From: a virus
Virus record (IMG/VR): IMGVR_UViG_3300042895_000648
Span: 1-31,413 of that record
Length of the DNA: 31,413 bases
Strand: one strand, 5' to 3'
Shown here: positions 1 to 6,160 of the stretch, piece by piece
How the letters are laid out: every line of letters starts with the position of its first letter
Numbering within the stretch: position 1 is the stretch's first letter
Notes under the pieces: generated by a model
Told to the model about the DNA's origin: nothing
The model's database searches: none
Seen by the model: only the letters and a program-made list of their open reading frames with translations
Translations under genes and position numbers: made by a program

Positions 1-608
1 CAGATGCACCGCAATTATTAGCAACTATTGACAAATTAGACGAGCTTACTTTAAAAGTAGATACAAATTTAGATGCAAAAGTTTCAACACGTTTAGCCGA
101 TGCGGATTATATTGATCCTGCAACACCGCAAAACGTTTTAGATGCAAAAGCGGAAGTATTAGAAGCCATTAGCGAAATACCAACAACTGATATAAGCGGT
201 TTAGCGTTAGAAGCAACAAGTCAAGATATTAAAACAAAGGTATTGACTTTAAATAATTACGACGATGCTACAACGCAAACTAAATTAGATGCGTTGCAAA
301 CCGATGTTGATGTTATTGAAAGCACAATGTATGCAGTTCAATCAAACTTAAGTGATAAACCTAGTTTGGTAGATATTGAAAATAGTACTATATTAGCCAA
401 AGAAACAAGCGTACAAGATGTGAAAACAAAAGTAGATACTTTAAATAATTATGATGATGCAACTGCTCAAAGTAAATTAGATGCTATAAAAGCTAAAACA
501 GATACTTTAGTAAATACGGATTTAACAGGAATTGAACAAGATTTAACAATTATTAATAACGGAGTTAAAAAAGCAAGTCTTTTAATCCCACATACAGATA
601 ATTTATAA
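1..608 (+). CDS. Tail fibre / stalk protein, C-terminal part (5' end outside window)
   Basis: The frame is open from base 3 to the TAA at 606-608, so the gene starts upstream of the window. The visible 201 residues are rich in Asp, Thr, Leu and Ala with heptad-like spacing, as expected for a trimeric coiled-coil or beta-stalk segment of a phage fibre. Two copies of a repeat beginning TLNNYDDAT are spaced exactly 64 codons apart (DNA at 246 and 438), each followed by KLDA. A TTG at 243 could be read as a start but lies in the middle of the repeat and is not believable. The stop overlaps the start of the next fibre gene (TAATG), so the two are probably translationally coupled. The role is inferred from composition and neighbours. 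Confidence 0.7.
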   Translation, partial: DAPQLLATIDKLDELTLKVDTNLDAKVSTRLADADYIDPATPQNVLDAKAEVLEAISEIPTTDISGLALEATSQDIKTKVLTLNNYDDATTQTKLDALQTDVDVIESTMYAVQSNLSDKPSLVDIENSTILAKETSVQDVKTKVDTLNNYDDATAQSKLDAIKAKTDTLVNTDLTGIEQDLTIINNGVKKASLLIPHTDNL

Positions 609-1459
609 TGAATTATAACGATGCTTCAATTTATATTACGCCAAATGGTTTTAAAGCAGGTAAACTATACGCTGTAAAAGGTGCAGATTTAAACGTTGTA
701 CGTGCCACAAGTGCTACAAGGGTAAACGCTAACGGAGTGATTGAAACAGTAGGTGCAAACGTACCGAGAATTGATTATACAGGTGGCGGATGTCCGAGTA
801 TATTAGTTGAGCCGCAAAGAACTAATTTACTTTTAAATTCTCAAGATTTTAGCAATGCAAGTTGGTATAATGTAAATACAACAATTACTACAAATTCAAT
901 AGCAGCTCCTGATGGAAATTTAACTGCAGATTTATGTAGTTATACATCTTCTACAAATGTTTTATCTTTTCTTGCAACTAATTCAATAAATTCCGATTAC
1001 ACAATTAGCGTTTTTGCTAAAAAAGGAACAGGTAATATTTTAAGAATAAGAGAAACTTTTTACTTTGGCACAGGTGTAGTTTTTAATTTAAATTTAGGAA
1101 CTATTACAAGTGGCACAGGCAAAATTGAAAATTATGGTAATGGTTGGTATTGTTGTTCAATTACAAAATCTTATTTAAGCTCACAAACACGATTAGAATG
1201 GAGTTTTGATAGTAACGAAAATATTAATAATTTATATCTTTGGGGTGCTCAAATCGAAGCAGGTTCATACGCTACTTCATACATTCCTACAACTTCAGCA
1301 AGTGTAACACGAAACGCAGATGTAATTACTTTAACACCTACAACGGGTTTAACTGAAATTAAAGAAACGTTTGAAAATGGTACTACAAATGTTATAACAA
1401 CTATTCCAAGCACTTATACAATGTCGCAAGGTCGAATTAAAAACGTAGTAATGAAATGA
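608..1459 (+). CDS. Tail fibre / receptor-binding protein with lectin-like domain
   Basis: This 283-residue protein has the layout seen in many phage fibre or head-spike adhesins. A short N-terminal lead-in (about residues 1-60) contains RATSATRVNANGVIE, then VEPQRTNLLLNSQDFSNASW (about 75-95), then a beta-rich concanavalin-like or carbohydrate-binding body, and near the end WGAQIEAGSYATSYIPT and VTRNADVITL. The motifs RTNLL, NSQDFSNASW and GAQIEAGSYATSYIPT are hallmarks of a widespread phage fibre domain family. It probably contacts a surface glycan or protein on the host and defines host range. ATG 608 overlaps the upstream stop as TAATG, and the gene ends by overlapping the next start. The adhesin role is strong from the family; the ligand is unknown. 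Confidence 0.8.
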   Translation: MNYNDASIYITPNGFKAGKLYAVKGADLNVVRATSATRVNANGVIETVGANVPRIDYTGGGCPSILVEPQRTNLLLNSQDFSNASWYNVNTTITTNSIAAPDGNLTADLCSYTSSTNVLSFLATNSINSDYTISVFAKKGTGNILRIRETFYFGTGVVFNLNLGTITSGTGKIENYGNGWYCCSITKSYLSSQTRLEWSFDSNENINNLYLWGAQIEAGSYATSYIPTTSASVTRNADVITLTPTTGLTEIKETFENGTTNVITTIPSTYTMSQGRIKNVVMK

Positions 1460-1800
1460 TTTATAAATTAAAATACAATGATAGAACCGAAGCAATTACT
1501 GATTTAATTGCAAAGGGTGTAATTGATACAAACGAAAATAACACGTCTATAACGCAATCGGTTGTAGAATTAGGAATAATTGTTTTAACAAGTGGCACAT
1601 ACGATGAAGATTTTAACGAAATAACAGAACCAACTTACGCAGATGGTTACCATTTCGACATTATGGTAACACAAACTATTGATTTCGGAACTGCAAGGGT
1701 AACACCAACAAACGTAAAACACGCATTTTTAGGATTTAACACAAACGATTATAATGAAACTAACCAAAACACAAATACAAATGAAACAACTACTTATTAA
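1456..1800 (+). CDS. Hypothetical protein downstream of tail fibre
   Basis: A 114-residue protein of unknown function. It begins MIYKLKYNDRTEAITDLIAKG, has an acidic middle (TSGTYDEDFNEITEPTYADG) and ends in an Asn/Thr-rich tail (NETNQNTNTNETTTY). The ATG overlaps the fibre stop as ATGA, which suggests coupled translation with the fibre. A small protein directly after an adhesin gene can be a fibre chaperone or tip protein, but no motif here proves that. Its last 47 bases overlap the next gene. Confidence 0.65.
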   Translation: MIYKLKYNDRTEAITDLIAKGVIDTNENNTSITQSVVELGIIVLTSGTYDEDFNEITEPTYADGYHFDIMVTQTIDFGTARVTPTNVKHAFLGFNTNDYNETNQNTNTNETTTY

Positions 1801-2020
1801 GTACGCACCTATTTTAATTGCTTTAACTGCTTTAGCTGATACGCAATTTGAAGTATTATTACAAATCGGTTTAACTTCTACTGCTATTGCGTGGATAAAA
1901 TTAACAGGTTTATTATTGGCTTTATATTTACCAAGTGTTAGTAAAAAGCTTAATATGATGGCGAGGGAAGTAGATAATTCAGATCCGTTTAACACAAACG
2001 TACCTACTAAAAAATTCTAA
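1754..2020 (+). CDS. Small membrane protein, holin candidate
   Basis: An 88-residue protein with two hydrophobic segments: about residues 15-30 (IKYAPILIALTALA) and about 38-60 (IGLTSTAIAWIKLTGLLLALYL). A polar, charged C-terminal tail follows. Size, two TM segments, a basic N-terminus and position just before an endolysin gene fit a phage holin, but holins share little sequence, so this is an inference from form and context. An in-frame ATG at 1781 (MKQLLIKYAP) is an alternative start that shortens the overlap with the previous gene. The stop overlaps the next start as TAATG. Confidence 0.6.
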   Translation: MKLTKTQIQMKQLLIKYAPILIALTALADTQFEVLLQIGLTSTAIAWIKLTGLLLALYLPSVSKKLNMMAREVDNSDPFNTNVPTKKF

Positions 2021-2349
2021 TGAATAATAAGTTAATAGGCATATTAATAATAACACTATACTTTACAAATTATTTAATTTGTGATTTTTTTTATGCAACC
2101 GATTATTATAATTGGTTTAAATTAAAAGTATCTATTTATTGCCTTATTATTTTATTAGCAATTGAATACAAAAAACAAAACTTACTAATTGAAAAAATAT
2201 TCCTTGCAGTTATATTTAACAATATTTATGTACTTTTGTTTAACAATGAAACAAACTATTCTTTAAACGATATTTTCTTTATAGCAACTTTTACCTCAAT
2301 ACAATATATTAAAAACCTACAAATAATAAAAAAATGGTTAAAACACTAA
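2020..2349 (+). CDS. Multi-pass membrane protein in lysis region, unknown
   Basis: A 109-residue, strongly hydrophobic protein rich in Ile, Leu, Phe, Tyr and Asn. Three to four probable membrane helices are visible: about residues 4-24, 36-50, 58-76 and 85-98. It ends with a basic tail (KKWLKH). It is coupled on both sides through TAATG junctions to the holin candidate and the coiled-coil protein. The setting suggests a part in lysis, such as a second holin or antiholin, but I recognise no family. It could also act in superinfection exclusion. Confidence 0.6.
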   Translation: MNNKLIGILIITLYFTNYLICDFFYATDYYNWFKLKVSIYCLIILLAIEYKKQNLLIEKIFLAVIFNNIYVLLFNNETNYSLNDIFFIATFTSIQYIKNLQIIKKWLKH

Positions 2350-2654
2350 TGGAAAACTGGCAAATATTAGCTGGTATAGGTGGCTCAATAATAGCTTTCT
2401 TTGGCGGACAAAAAATGAAATCAATAGAAGAAAAAAAAGCGAATAGCGATGCGGTGCTTTCTATGCAAACTGTTTATGAAAATTTTGTAAAAGATATTGA
2501 AAGTCGTTATGCTGATATGCGAGACCAAATGCAAGAGGTCAGAACAGAGGTGATATTATTAAGAAAAGAAAATAGCGAACTACGAAAAGAGCTTCGAGTG
2601 TGGGAACGCAAATACAACTCCTTAAAATCTGAATTTGATAAACTTACGAAATAA
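2349..2654 (+). CDS. TM-anchored coiled-coil protein (spanin- or holin-like)
   Basis: A 101-residue protein with one N-terminal membrane segment (about residues 5-20, ILAGIGGSIIAFFGG). A long, highly charged helical region follows (about 38-100) with heptads such as MRDQMQEVRTEVILLRKENS. This layout (inner-membrane anchor plus periplasmic coiled coil) is typical of inner-membrane spanins and of some phage membrane proteins placed before endolysins. I chose ATG 2349 rather than 2334 because it forms the TAATG junction that recurs throughout this genome; the longer form would add MVKTL. The gene ends in TAATG with the endolysin. The role is inferred. Confidence 0.65.
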   Translation: MENWQILAGIGGSIIAFFGGQKMKSIEEKKANSDAVLSMQTVYENFVKDIESRYADMRDQMQEVRTEVILLRKENSELRKELRVWERKYNSLKSEFDKLTK

Positions 2655-3028
2655 TGGCAAAGATAACAACAAACTTTAGTTTAGAAGAATTTAATTGTAA
2701 AGATGGTTCTGAAATGCCTAACGATGTAATGATAAACATTATTAAGTTAGCTAAAAATTTACAGGTACTTCGTGATGCAGTAGGCAAAACAATTACTATT
2801 ACAAGCGGATATAGAAGTCCTAAATACAATTTAAAGATTGGCGGTGCAAAAGATAGCCAACATATAAAAGGAACTGCTGCAGATATTAAAGTAAAAGGAA
2901 TGACACCAAAAGAAGTAGCAAAAGTGATTGAGGGTTTAATTGCAAATGGTAAAATGACACAAGGTGGAATAGGAATATATCCAAGCTGGGTGCATTATGA
3001 TTGCAGAAAAATAAAAGCACGTTGGTAA
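2654..3028 (+). CDS. Endolysin: M15-type peptidoglycan peptidase
   Basis: A 124-residue single-domain protein of the peptidase M15 (D-Ala-D-Ala carboxypeptidase/endopeptidase, PF08291-like) family, close to full length for the domain. Visible family motifs are ITSGYRSPKYN (about residues 48-58), SQHIKGTAADIKV (68-80) and the C-terminal GGIGIYPSWVHYDCR (104-118). The predicted zinc ligands are H70, D77 and H114. The likely role is cleaving peptide bonds in cell-wall peptidoglycan at the end of infection, after the holin candidate opens the inner membrane. No signal peptide is visible, in line with holin-dependent release. It is the last gene of the cassette and is followed by a strong terminator. 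Confidence 0.88.
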   Translation: MAKITTNFSLEEFNCKDGSEMPNDVMINIIKLAKNLQVLRDAVGKTITITSGYRSPKYNLKIGGAKDSQHIKGTAADIKVKGMTPKEVAKVIEGLIANGKMTQGGIGIYPSWVHYDCRKIKARW

Positions 3029-3034
3029 CAACAA

Positions 3035-3067
3035 TAAAAAAAGCCACTAAATTAATAGTGGCTTTTT
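3035..3067 (+). terminator. Rho-independent terminator after the lysis cassette
   Basis: A 9-bp perfect stem, AAGCCACTA (3041-3049) with TAGTGGCTT (3056-3064), has a 6-nt loop and is followed by a T run. An A run on the left side could make it work in both directions. It lies just after the endolysin stop. Confidence 0.85.
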
Positions 3068-3127
3068 AGATTTCCCCCGAAATCTTCCATTAAAATTTCT
3101 TTTACTGGTTGTGCAAATGTAATAAAA

Positions 3128-3165
3128 AAAATGGTACACAAAAAATTAATTTCGCATACCATTTT
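3128..3165 (+). repeat. Inverted repeat in intergenic region
   Basis: AAAATGGTA (3128-3136) is the exact inverse complement of TACCATTTT (3157-3165), separated by 20 nt. It may be a second terminator hairpin or a protein-binding dyad. It lies between the lysis terminator and the gene at 3233. No T run longer than four follows. Confidence 0.5.
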
Positions 3166-3201
3166 AAAACAATTTATTATGAAGCAACAAATATAAACAA
3201 A

Positions 3202-3221
3202 TTTTTGTAATTTTACAAAAA
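3202..3221 (+). promoter_or_regulatory. Perfect 20-nt dyad, operator candidate
   Basis: TTTTTGTAA (3202-3210), then TT, then TTACAAAAA (3213-3221): a perfect palindrome 12 nt before the ATG at 3233. It contains TAATTTTA (3209-3216), one base off the TAnnTTTG box, so a repressor here could cover the promoter. No T run follows, so a terminator is less likely. Confidence 0.45.
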
Positions 3222-3232
3222 AATAAATAATT

Positions 3233-3859
3233 ATGGAAACAACTAATAAAAGAATAAATTATTTAACTTGGCTAGGTTGGATATTATTTTTTATCGTGTT
3301 ATTTTTTCGTGGGTACAATACTGATCCACAAATAGCAGAGAAAATTAAGGTAATTACAAAAGAAGTCAAAGGTGAAACTATTATTAAAACCAATATAGTA
3401 CACGTACCAATAACTAAAACGGTAAAAGATACCTCAGGAACTGGCTTTTATGTGGCTCAAATAGACAAATTATTTGAAGAAAACCAGCAAATGCAATTAG
3501 AGTTTATGAAAATGGATAGTTTGCAACAAATACAAGCGTATAACAAAGCAATCGAAATAAACGCTTTTAAGGAACGATTTCAAGATAGTTATATTGACGC
3601 TTATGTTTCAGGTGAAGTAAGCGGTAAAATACACGCTATAAAGTTTGACTACACTATTAAGGCACAAACTTTAGAAGTAGATGCACCGAAGCAAAGAAAC
3701 AACTTTTACATAGGTGTAAATGTTGCAAATACTTTGTTATTAGATAAACCGCTATTTTCTGCAGGAATTGGAATTAAGAATAAACGAGGTAATATACTTA
3801 ATTTTTCATTTGACACAGAAAAACGTATCGGATTTGGCTACTACAAAAAATTATTTTAA
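3233..3859 (+). CDS. Membrane-anchored protein with beta-rich C-terminus, spanin-like
   Basis: A 208-residue protein with a short basic N-terminus, one membrane segment (about residues 11-25, LTWLGWILFFIVLFF), and an exported middle with probable helix (about 70-110, EENQQMQLEFMKMDSLQQI). The end is beta-strand rich (about 155-208), with alternating strands such as NFYIGVNVANTLLL, LFSAGIGIKNKRG and IGFGYYKKLF that resemble outer-membrane barrel or lipocalin-type strands. It is transcribed on its own between two terminators, beside the lysis genes. An inner-membrane anchor, helical linker and envelope-facing C-terminus make a one-gene spanin possible. It could equally be an envelope-remodelling or exclusion protein. 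No confident family match. Confidence 0.7.
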   Translation: METTNKRINYLTWLGWILFFIVLFFRGYNTDPQIAEKIKVITKEVKGETIIKTNIVHVPITKTVKDTSGTGFYVAQIDKLFEENQQMQLEFMKMDSLQQIQAYNKAIEINAFKERFQDSYIDAYVSGEVSGKIHAIKFDYTIKAQTLEVDAPKQRNNFYIGVNVANTLLLDKPLFSAGIGIKNKRGNILNFSFDTEKRIGFGYYKKLF

Positions 3860-3880
3860 AATATTTTTACCAATGTTTTC

Positions 3881-3911
3881 AAGGGCTAACAAAAAATTAG
3901 CTCTTTTTTTT
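3881..3911 (+). terminator. Rho-independent terminator after 3233-3859
   Basis: GGGCTAA (3883-3889) pairs with TTAGCTC (3897-3903) with one G-U pair, extended by A-T pairs outside. The loop is 7 nt (CAAAAAA) and an 8-nt T run follows. It lies 22 bases after the stop. Confidence 0.8.
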
Positions 3912-3914
3912 GAA

Positions 3915-3947
3915 TTATTTTAGTAAAATATTTTTTTATTAAAATAA
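3915..3947 (+). promoter_or_regulatory. Nested A/T palindromes upstream of promoter, operator candidate
   Basis: TATTTTAGTAAAATA (3916-3930) is a palindrome around a central G. The outer TTATTTTA (3915-3922) is also inverse-complementary to TAAAATAA (3940-3947). The cluster lies just before the -7 box at 3955, where an operator or -33 region would be. The A/T-only content limits confidence. Confidence 0.35.
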
Positions 3948-3954
3948 TGTTTTG

Positions 3955-3962
3955 TAGATTTG
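3955..3962 (+). promoter_or_regulatory. Promoter -7 box (TAGATTTG)
   Basis: TAGATTTG matches the Bacteroidota -7 consensus TAnnTTTG. It is followed by CCCTATCAA and an A-rich leader to the ATG at 3996. The 14 bases 3958-3971 are repeated exactly at the next promoter (4213-4226). No clear TTG lies in the -33 region. Confidence 0.6.
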
Positions 3963-3995
3963 CCCTATCAAATAACAATTTAAAACAAAATAATT

Positions 3996-4151
3996 ATGGA
4001 AACAATTAGATTAACAGCAGAGCAGTATTTAAAAGCAATCAAATTAGGATACTATGAACCATTAAAATGTGTTAGTGTTTTTAAAAAAATTGTAAAACAT
4101 TATAAAGTTTGCGGAAGAACAGAAGAATTACTAATTGAAATAACTAACTAA
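3996..4151 (+). CDS. Small hypothetical protein (51 aa)
   Basis: A 51-residue ORF (METIRLTAEQYLKAIKLGYY... ending EELLIEITN) with its own promoter at 3955 and an A-rich leader. It has a balanced, helix-prone composition and looks like real protein rather than chance sequence. The central part is basic (KCVSVFKKIVKHYKVCGR) with two cysteines. It is the first gene of the early/accessory block, a position often held by host-takeover or anti-defence proteins in phages. Function unknown. Confidence 0.65.
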   Translation: METIRLTAEQYLKAIKLGYYEPLKCVSVFKKIVKHYKVCGRTEELLIEITN

Positions 4152-4164
4152 AAATAAAACAGGG

Positions 4165-4181
4165 GTGCGACTGTAACGCAC
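4165..4181 (+). other. Short GC-rich hairpin between 3996 gene and next promoter
   Basis: GTGCG (4165-4169), a 7-nt loop, then CGCAC (4177-4181): a 5-bp hairpin that stands out in A/T-rich DNA. There is no T run, so it is a weak terminator at best. It could slow transcription or bind a protein. Confidence 0.35.
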
Positions 4182-4209
4182 ATTAACTTTAAAACAAAAT
4201 ATAACGTTT

Positions 4210-4217
4210 TATATTTG
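4210..4217 (+). promoter_or_regulatory. Promoter -7 box (TATATTTG) for pentapeptide-repeat gene
   Basis: TATATTTG is a perfect TAnnTTTG box, 32 nt before the ATG at 4249. The following bases CCCTATCAA duplicate the leader of the promoter at 3955. Confidence 0.7.
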
Positions 4218-4248
4218 CCCTATCAATTAATAACTAAAACAAAATATT

Positions 4249-4941
4249 ATGAAAACAAAAATTGAAATTAAAAGTATTTTCGGTAATGTATTATTTACCT
4301 ATGAAGCAGAAAACGCAACTATTAAAGATGCGGTAGAAAAAGCGGTTCAAGAAAAAGTTAGTTTGAGTTCAGCCAACTTGCGTTTAGCCGACTTGCGTTC
4401 AGCCAACTTGTATTCAGCCGACTTGCGTTCAGCCGACTTGCGTTTAGCCGACTTGTATTCAGCCAACTTGCGTTCAGCCAACTTGCATTCAGCCAACTTG
4501 CATTCAGCCGACTTGCGTTCAGCCGACTTGAGTTCAGCCGACTTGAGTTCAGCCAACTTGCGTTTAGCCGACTTGCGTTCAGCCAACTTGCGTTCAGCCA
4601 ACTTGCATTCAGCCAACTTGCGTTCAGCCAACTTGTATTCAGCCGACTTGCGTTCAGCCAACTTGCATTCAGCCAACTTGCGTTCAGCCAACTTGCATTC
4701 AGCCAACTTGCGTTCAGCCGAAAATAAAGACACAGCATACTTACCTATTTTTTGTAAGTGGGATCATTCTATTATTGGCGATAAAATACAAATAGGTTGT
4801 AAAGTAAAAACTATTGAAGATTGGGATAGTTTCTTTGCGAGTAATGAAGTTTACTCAACTGAAAGAAACACAGAAGATTTTAAACAAATACAAGCAGTAT
4901 ATGAAGCGTATAAGGCTTATTTAACTTTTTTAAACAAATAG
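4249..4941 (+). CDS. Pentapeptide-repeat protein
   Basis: A 230-residue protein in three parts. Residues 1-39 are a compact N-terminal region (MKTKIEIKSIFGNVLFTYEA...). Residues 40-157 are 23 full pentapeptides of the form [R/H/Y/S][S/L]A[N/D]L. Residues 158-230 are a non-repetitive C-terminal domain with FCKWDHSII, KIQIGCKVKTIEDWDSFF and FKQIQAVYEAYKAYL. Pentapeptide repeats fold as a right-handed square beta-helix, about six turns here; some (Qnr, MfpA) mimic DNA and bind gyrase. The flanking domains recur in a family of Bacteroidota phage and genome proteins of unknown role. It has its own promoter at 4210 and starts a run of closely packed small genes. Gyrase binding is only an idea: the outward residues here are mostly Arg, His and Tyr, not acidic. 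Confidence 0.85.
   Translation: MKTKIEIKSIFGNVLFTYEAENATIKDAVEKAVQEKVSLSSANLRLADLRSANLYSADLRSADLRLADLYSANLRSANLHSANLHSADLRSADLSSADLSSANLRLADLRSANLRSANLHSANLRSANLYSADLRSANLHSANLRSANLHSANLRSAENKDTAYLPIFCKWDHSIIGDKIQIGCKVKTIEDWDSFFASNEVYSTERNTEDFKQIQAVYEAYKAYLTFLNK
4366..4720 (+). repeat. 15-bp minisatellite, 23 full units
   Basis: Twenty-three perfect-length tandem units (4366-4710) are followed by a partial unit; the base form is cgttcagccaacttg. Only five of the 15 positions vary: the first two bases (cgt 12, cat 5, tat 3, agt 3), the second base of codon 2 (tca 20, tta 3) and the first base of codon 4 (aac 14, gac 9). Every variable position changes the amino acid. The three tta units are all followed by gac. 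Confidence 0.97.
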
Positions 4942-4944
4942 ACT

Positions 4945-5163
4945 ATGAAAACACTTTGGCAAAAATTATCAAAAGAAAACAGAAACAAGTTGAAAGAAAC
5001 TAAAAGACTTTATCCAACAACTGCAACTAATTTAATAAACGATTTAAAAAGCGAGGTTGCTTGGACAAGTTTAAAAATGGAACACGTGTTGTATTTATTG
5101 CAAGAAACCAACTCAAAAAGATTTGACATTAACCCTTTAACAGATTTATTCGATGGCAATTAA
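4945..5163 (+). CDS. Small hypothetical protein (72 aa)
   Basis: A 72-residue, mostly helical, slightly basic protein (MKTLWQKLSKENRNKLKETK... ending NPLTDLFDGN). It starts 3 bases after the previous stop and overlaps the next gene by 11 bases, so it belongs to the same transcript as the pentapeptide protein. The motif VAWTSLKMEHVLYLL suggests an amphipathic helix. No known family recognised. Confidence 0.7.
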   Translation: MKTLWQKLSKENRNKLKETKRLYPTTATNLINDLKSEVAWTSLKMEHVLYLLQETNSKRFDINPLTDLFDGN

Positions 5164-5338
5164 TAGATGTAAATTCCCACAAAAATATGCTACAAAAGTT
5201 TTTTATAGTGAAAAAAACGCTATTGATTTTAAAAAAAAACTTGGAGAAAATTGCAAGCAAACTATAAAAAATGATGCATTGGGAAGGTTTAAAGTTAGAT
5301 TTTTAATTGATAAAACAACAATAAAATATAAAAAATAA
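5153..5338 (+). CDS. Small basic hypothetical protein (61 aa)
   Basis: A 61-residue, very lysine-rich protein (about 15 Lys; for example NAIDFKKKLGENCKQTIKND and the end TTIKYKK). A high positive charge and small size would suit nucleic-acid binding, but no motif is seen. The start at 5153 overlaps the upstream stop region by 11 bases. Confidence 0.6.
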   Translation: MAINRCKFPQKYATKVFYSEKNAIDFKKKLGENCKQTIKNDALGRFKVRFLIDKTTIKYKK

Positions 5339-5341
5339 GAT

Positions 5342-5536
5342 ATGAGAAAGACAGCAGTAGAATGGTTATTAAAAGAACTTGACATAAACCCAAAAGCTAC
5401 AATACTTAAAGATTTAATTGAACAAGCCAAAGAAATGGAAAAGCAACAGATTATTGATGCTTATAAAGTTTTTGTACATATTGAATTACCATATAAAGTA
5501 TATGAAGATATTTACAACGAAACATTTAAAAAATAA
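5342..5536 (+). CDS. Small hypothetical protein (64 aa)
   Basis: A 64-residue helical protein with the pattern TAVEWLLKELDIN ... LIEQAKEMEKQQIIDAY. This wording recurs in many short proteins of flavobacterial phages and their hosts; they are uncharacterised. It lies 3 bases after the previous stop and 3 before the next ATG. Function unknown. Confidence 0.7.
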   Translation: MRKTAVEWLLKELDINPKATILKDLIEQAKEMEKQQIIDAYKVFVHIELPYKVYEDIYNETFKK

Positions 5537-5539
5537 GAT

Positions 5540-5746
5540 ATGAATAATTTATTTAGAACAGATTTAGAAGAATTAGGTATTGAAGTTAATGAACTTTATC
5601 ATTCCGAAGCAGTAGATTTTGAAGTAATGGCACAAACAGAAGTAGGTTTGGCTTTTATTAAAATAGAAGATTACATTACAAAATTAGAAAAGCAAAATAA
5701 AGAATTAGAGGCAACTATTGAACAACTTAAAAAACAGATAAAATGA
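5540..5746 (+). CDS. Small protein with C-terminal coiled coil (68 aa)
   Basis: A 68-residue acidic protein. Residues about 1-40 are mixed (TDLEELGIEVNELYHSEAVDFE) and residues about 42-68 are a clear heptad coiled coil (YITKLEKQNKELEATIEQLK). It probably forms dimers or pairs with another protein. The stop overlaps the next ATG (ATGA). Function unknown. Confidence 0.68.
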   Translation: MNNLFRTDLEELGIEVNELYHSEAVDFEVMAQTEVGLAFIKIEDYITKLEKQNKELEATIEQLKKQIK

Positions 5747-5940
5747 CACTGAAAGAAAAGTTTAAGCAATGGTTAGATACAAATCCAAATATTATATTTA
5801 GAGATACACAATGCGAAAAAATAGCAGATGATTACGCTATTGATTTTGCGAATTGGGTTATTGACACAGATGACAAACCAGTAGGACAATTTACAATAAA
5901 AGAACTATTAGAAATATTTAAAAAAGAAAAAGGACTATGA
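5743..5940 (+). CDS. Small hypothetical protein (65 aa)
   Basis: A 65-residue acidic protein (MTLKEKFKQWLDTNPNIIF... CEKIADDYAIDFANWVI ... FTIKELLEIFKKEKGL). It resembles small helical proteins common in Bacteroidota phages without known role. It is joined on both sides by ATGA overlaps. Confidence 0.68.
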   Translation: MTLKEKFKQWLDTNPNIIFRDTQCEKIADDYAIDFANWVIDTDDKPVGQFTIKELLEIFKKEKGL

Positions 5941-6149
5941 ACGCACTCAATCAATTACTAAAACAAACACAATTAACCGCTTATCGTTTAAGCAAACTAA
6001 CAGGAGTTAGCAGTCAATTAATATCTTACCAAAAACGTAAGCAATACAATTTAAACTTTGCTATTAAATTAGCGAATATTTTAAAAGAAAAAGGACTGCT
6101 GAAAGATAATATAATGTTAGTGGAATGTGATATGATAACTAAAATTTAA
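5937..6149 (+). CDS. Cro/CI-type helix-turn-helix protein
   Basis: A 70-residue protein whose residues about 3-50 form a minimal XRE/Cro-like HTH fold: LLKQTQLTAYRLSKLTGVSS (scaffold plus turn) and QLISYQKRKQYNLNFAIKLA (recognition helix and following helix). It has no effector domain, which fits a small phage repressor or Cro-like regulator. It overlaps the upstream gene (ATGA) and is followed after 11 bases by the methyltransferase, which it might control. The palindromes at 3202 and 7584 are possible operators, without proof. Confidence 0.72.
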   Translation: MNALNQLLKQTQLTAYRLSKLTGVSSQLISYQKRKQYNLNFAIKLANILKEKGLLKDNIMLVECDMITKI

Positions 6150-6160
6150 AACTAAATAAA

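Noticed and set aside
243-608. Gene start at TTG 243
   Set aside because: The frame is open to the window edge and the TTG is inside the fibre repeat, so it is an internal codon.
1729-1995. Minus-strand ORF opposite the holin candidate
   Set aside because: Shadow of the + strand gene: it lies wholly over two good + genes, with no promoter or packing evidence.
4366-4720. CRISPR array or diversity-generating retroelement
   Set aside because: Units are 15 bp with no spacers, so not CRISPR. No reverse transcriptase or template repeat is in the window, and changes are not limited to adenines, so not a DGR.
4347-4738. Two long minus-strand ORFs across the pentapeptide repeats
   Set aside because: They exist because a 15-bp unit without stops stays open in any frame; the proteins are plain repeats of LAERK and WLNAS-type units, with no start signal.
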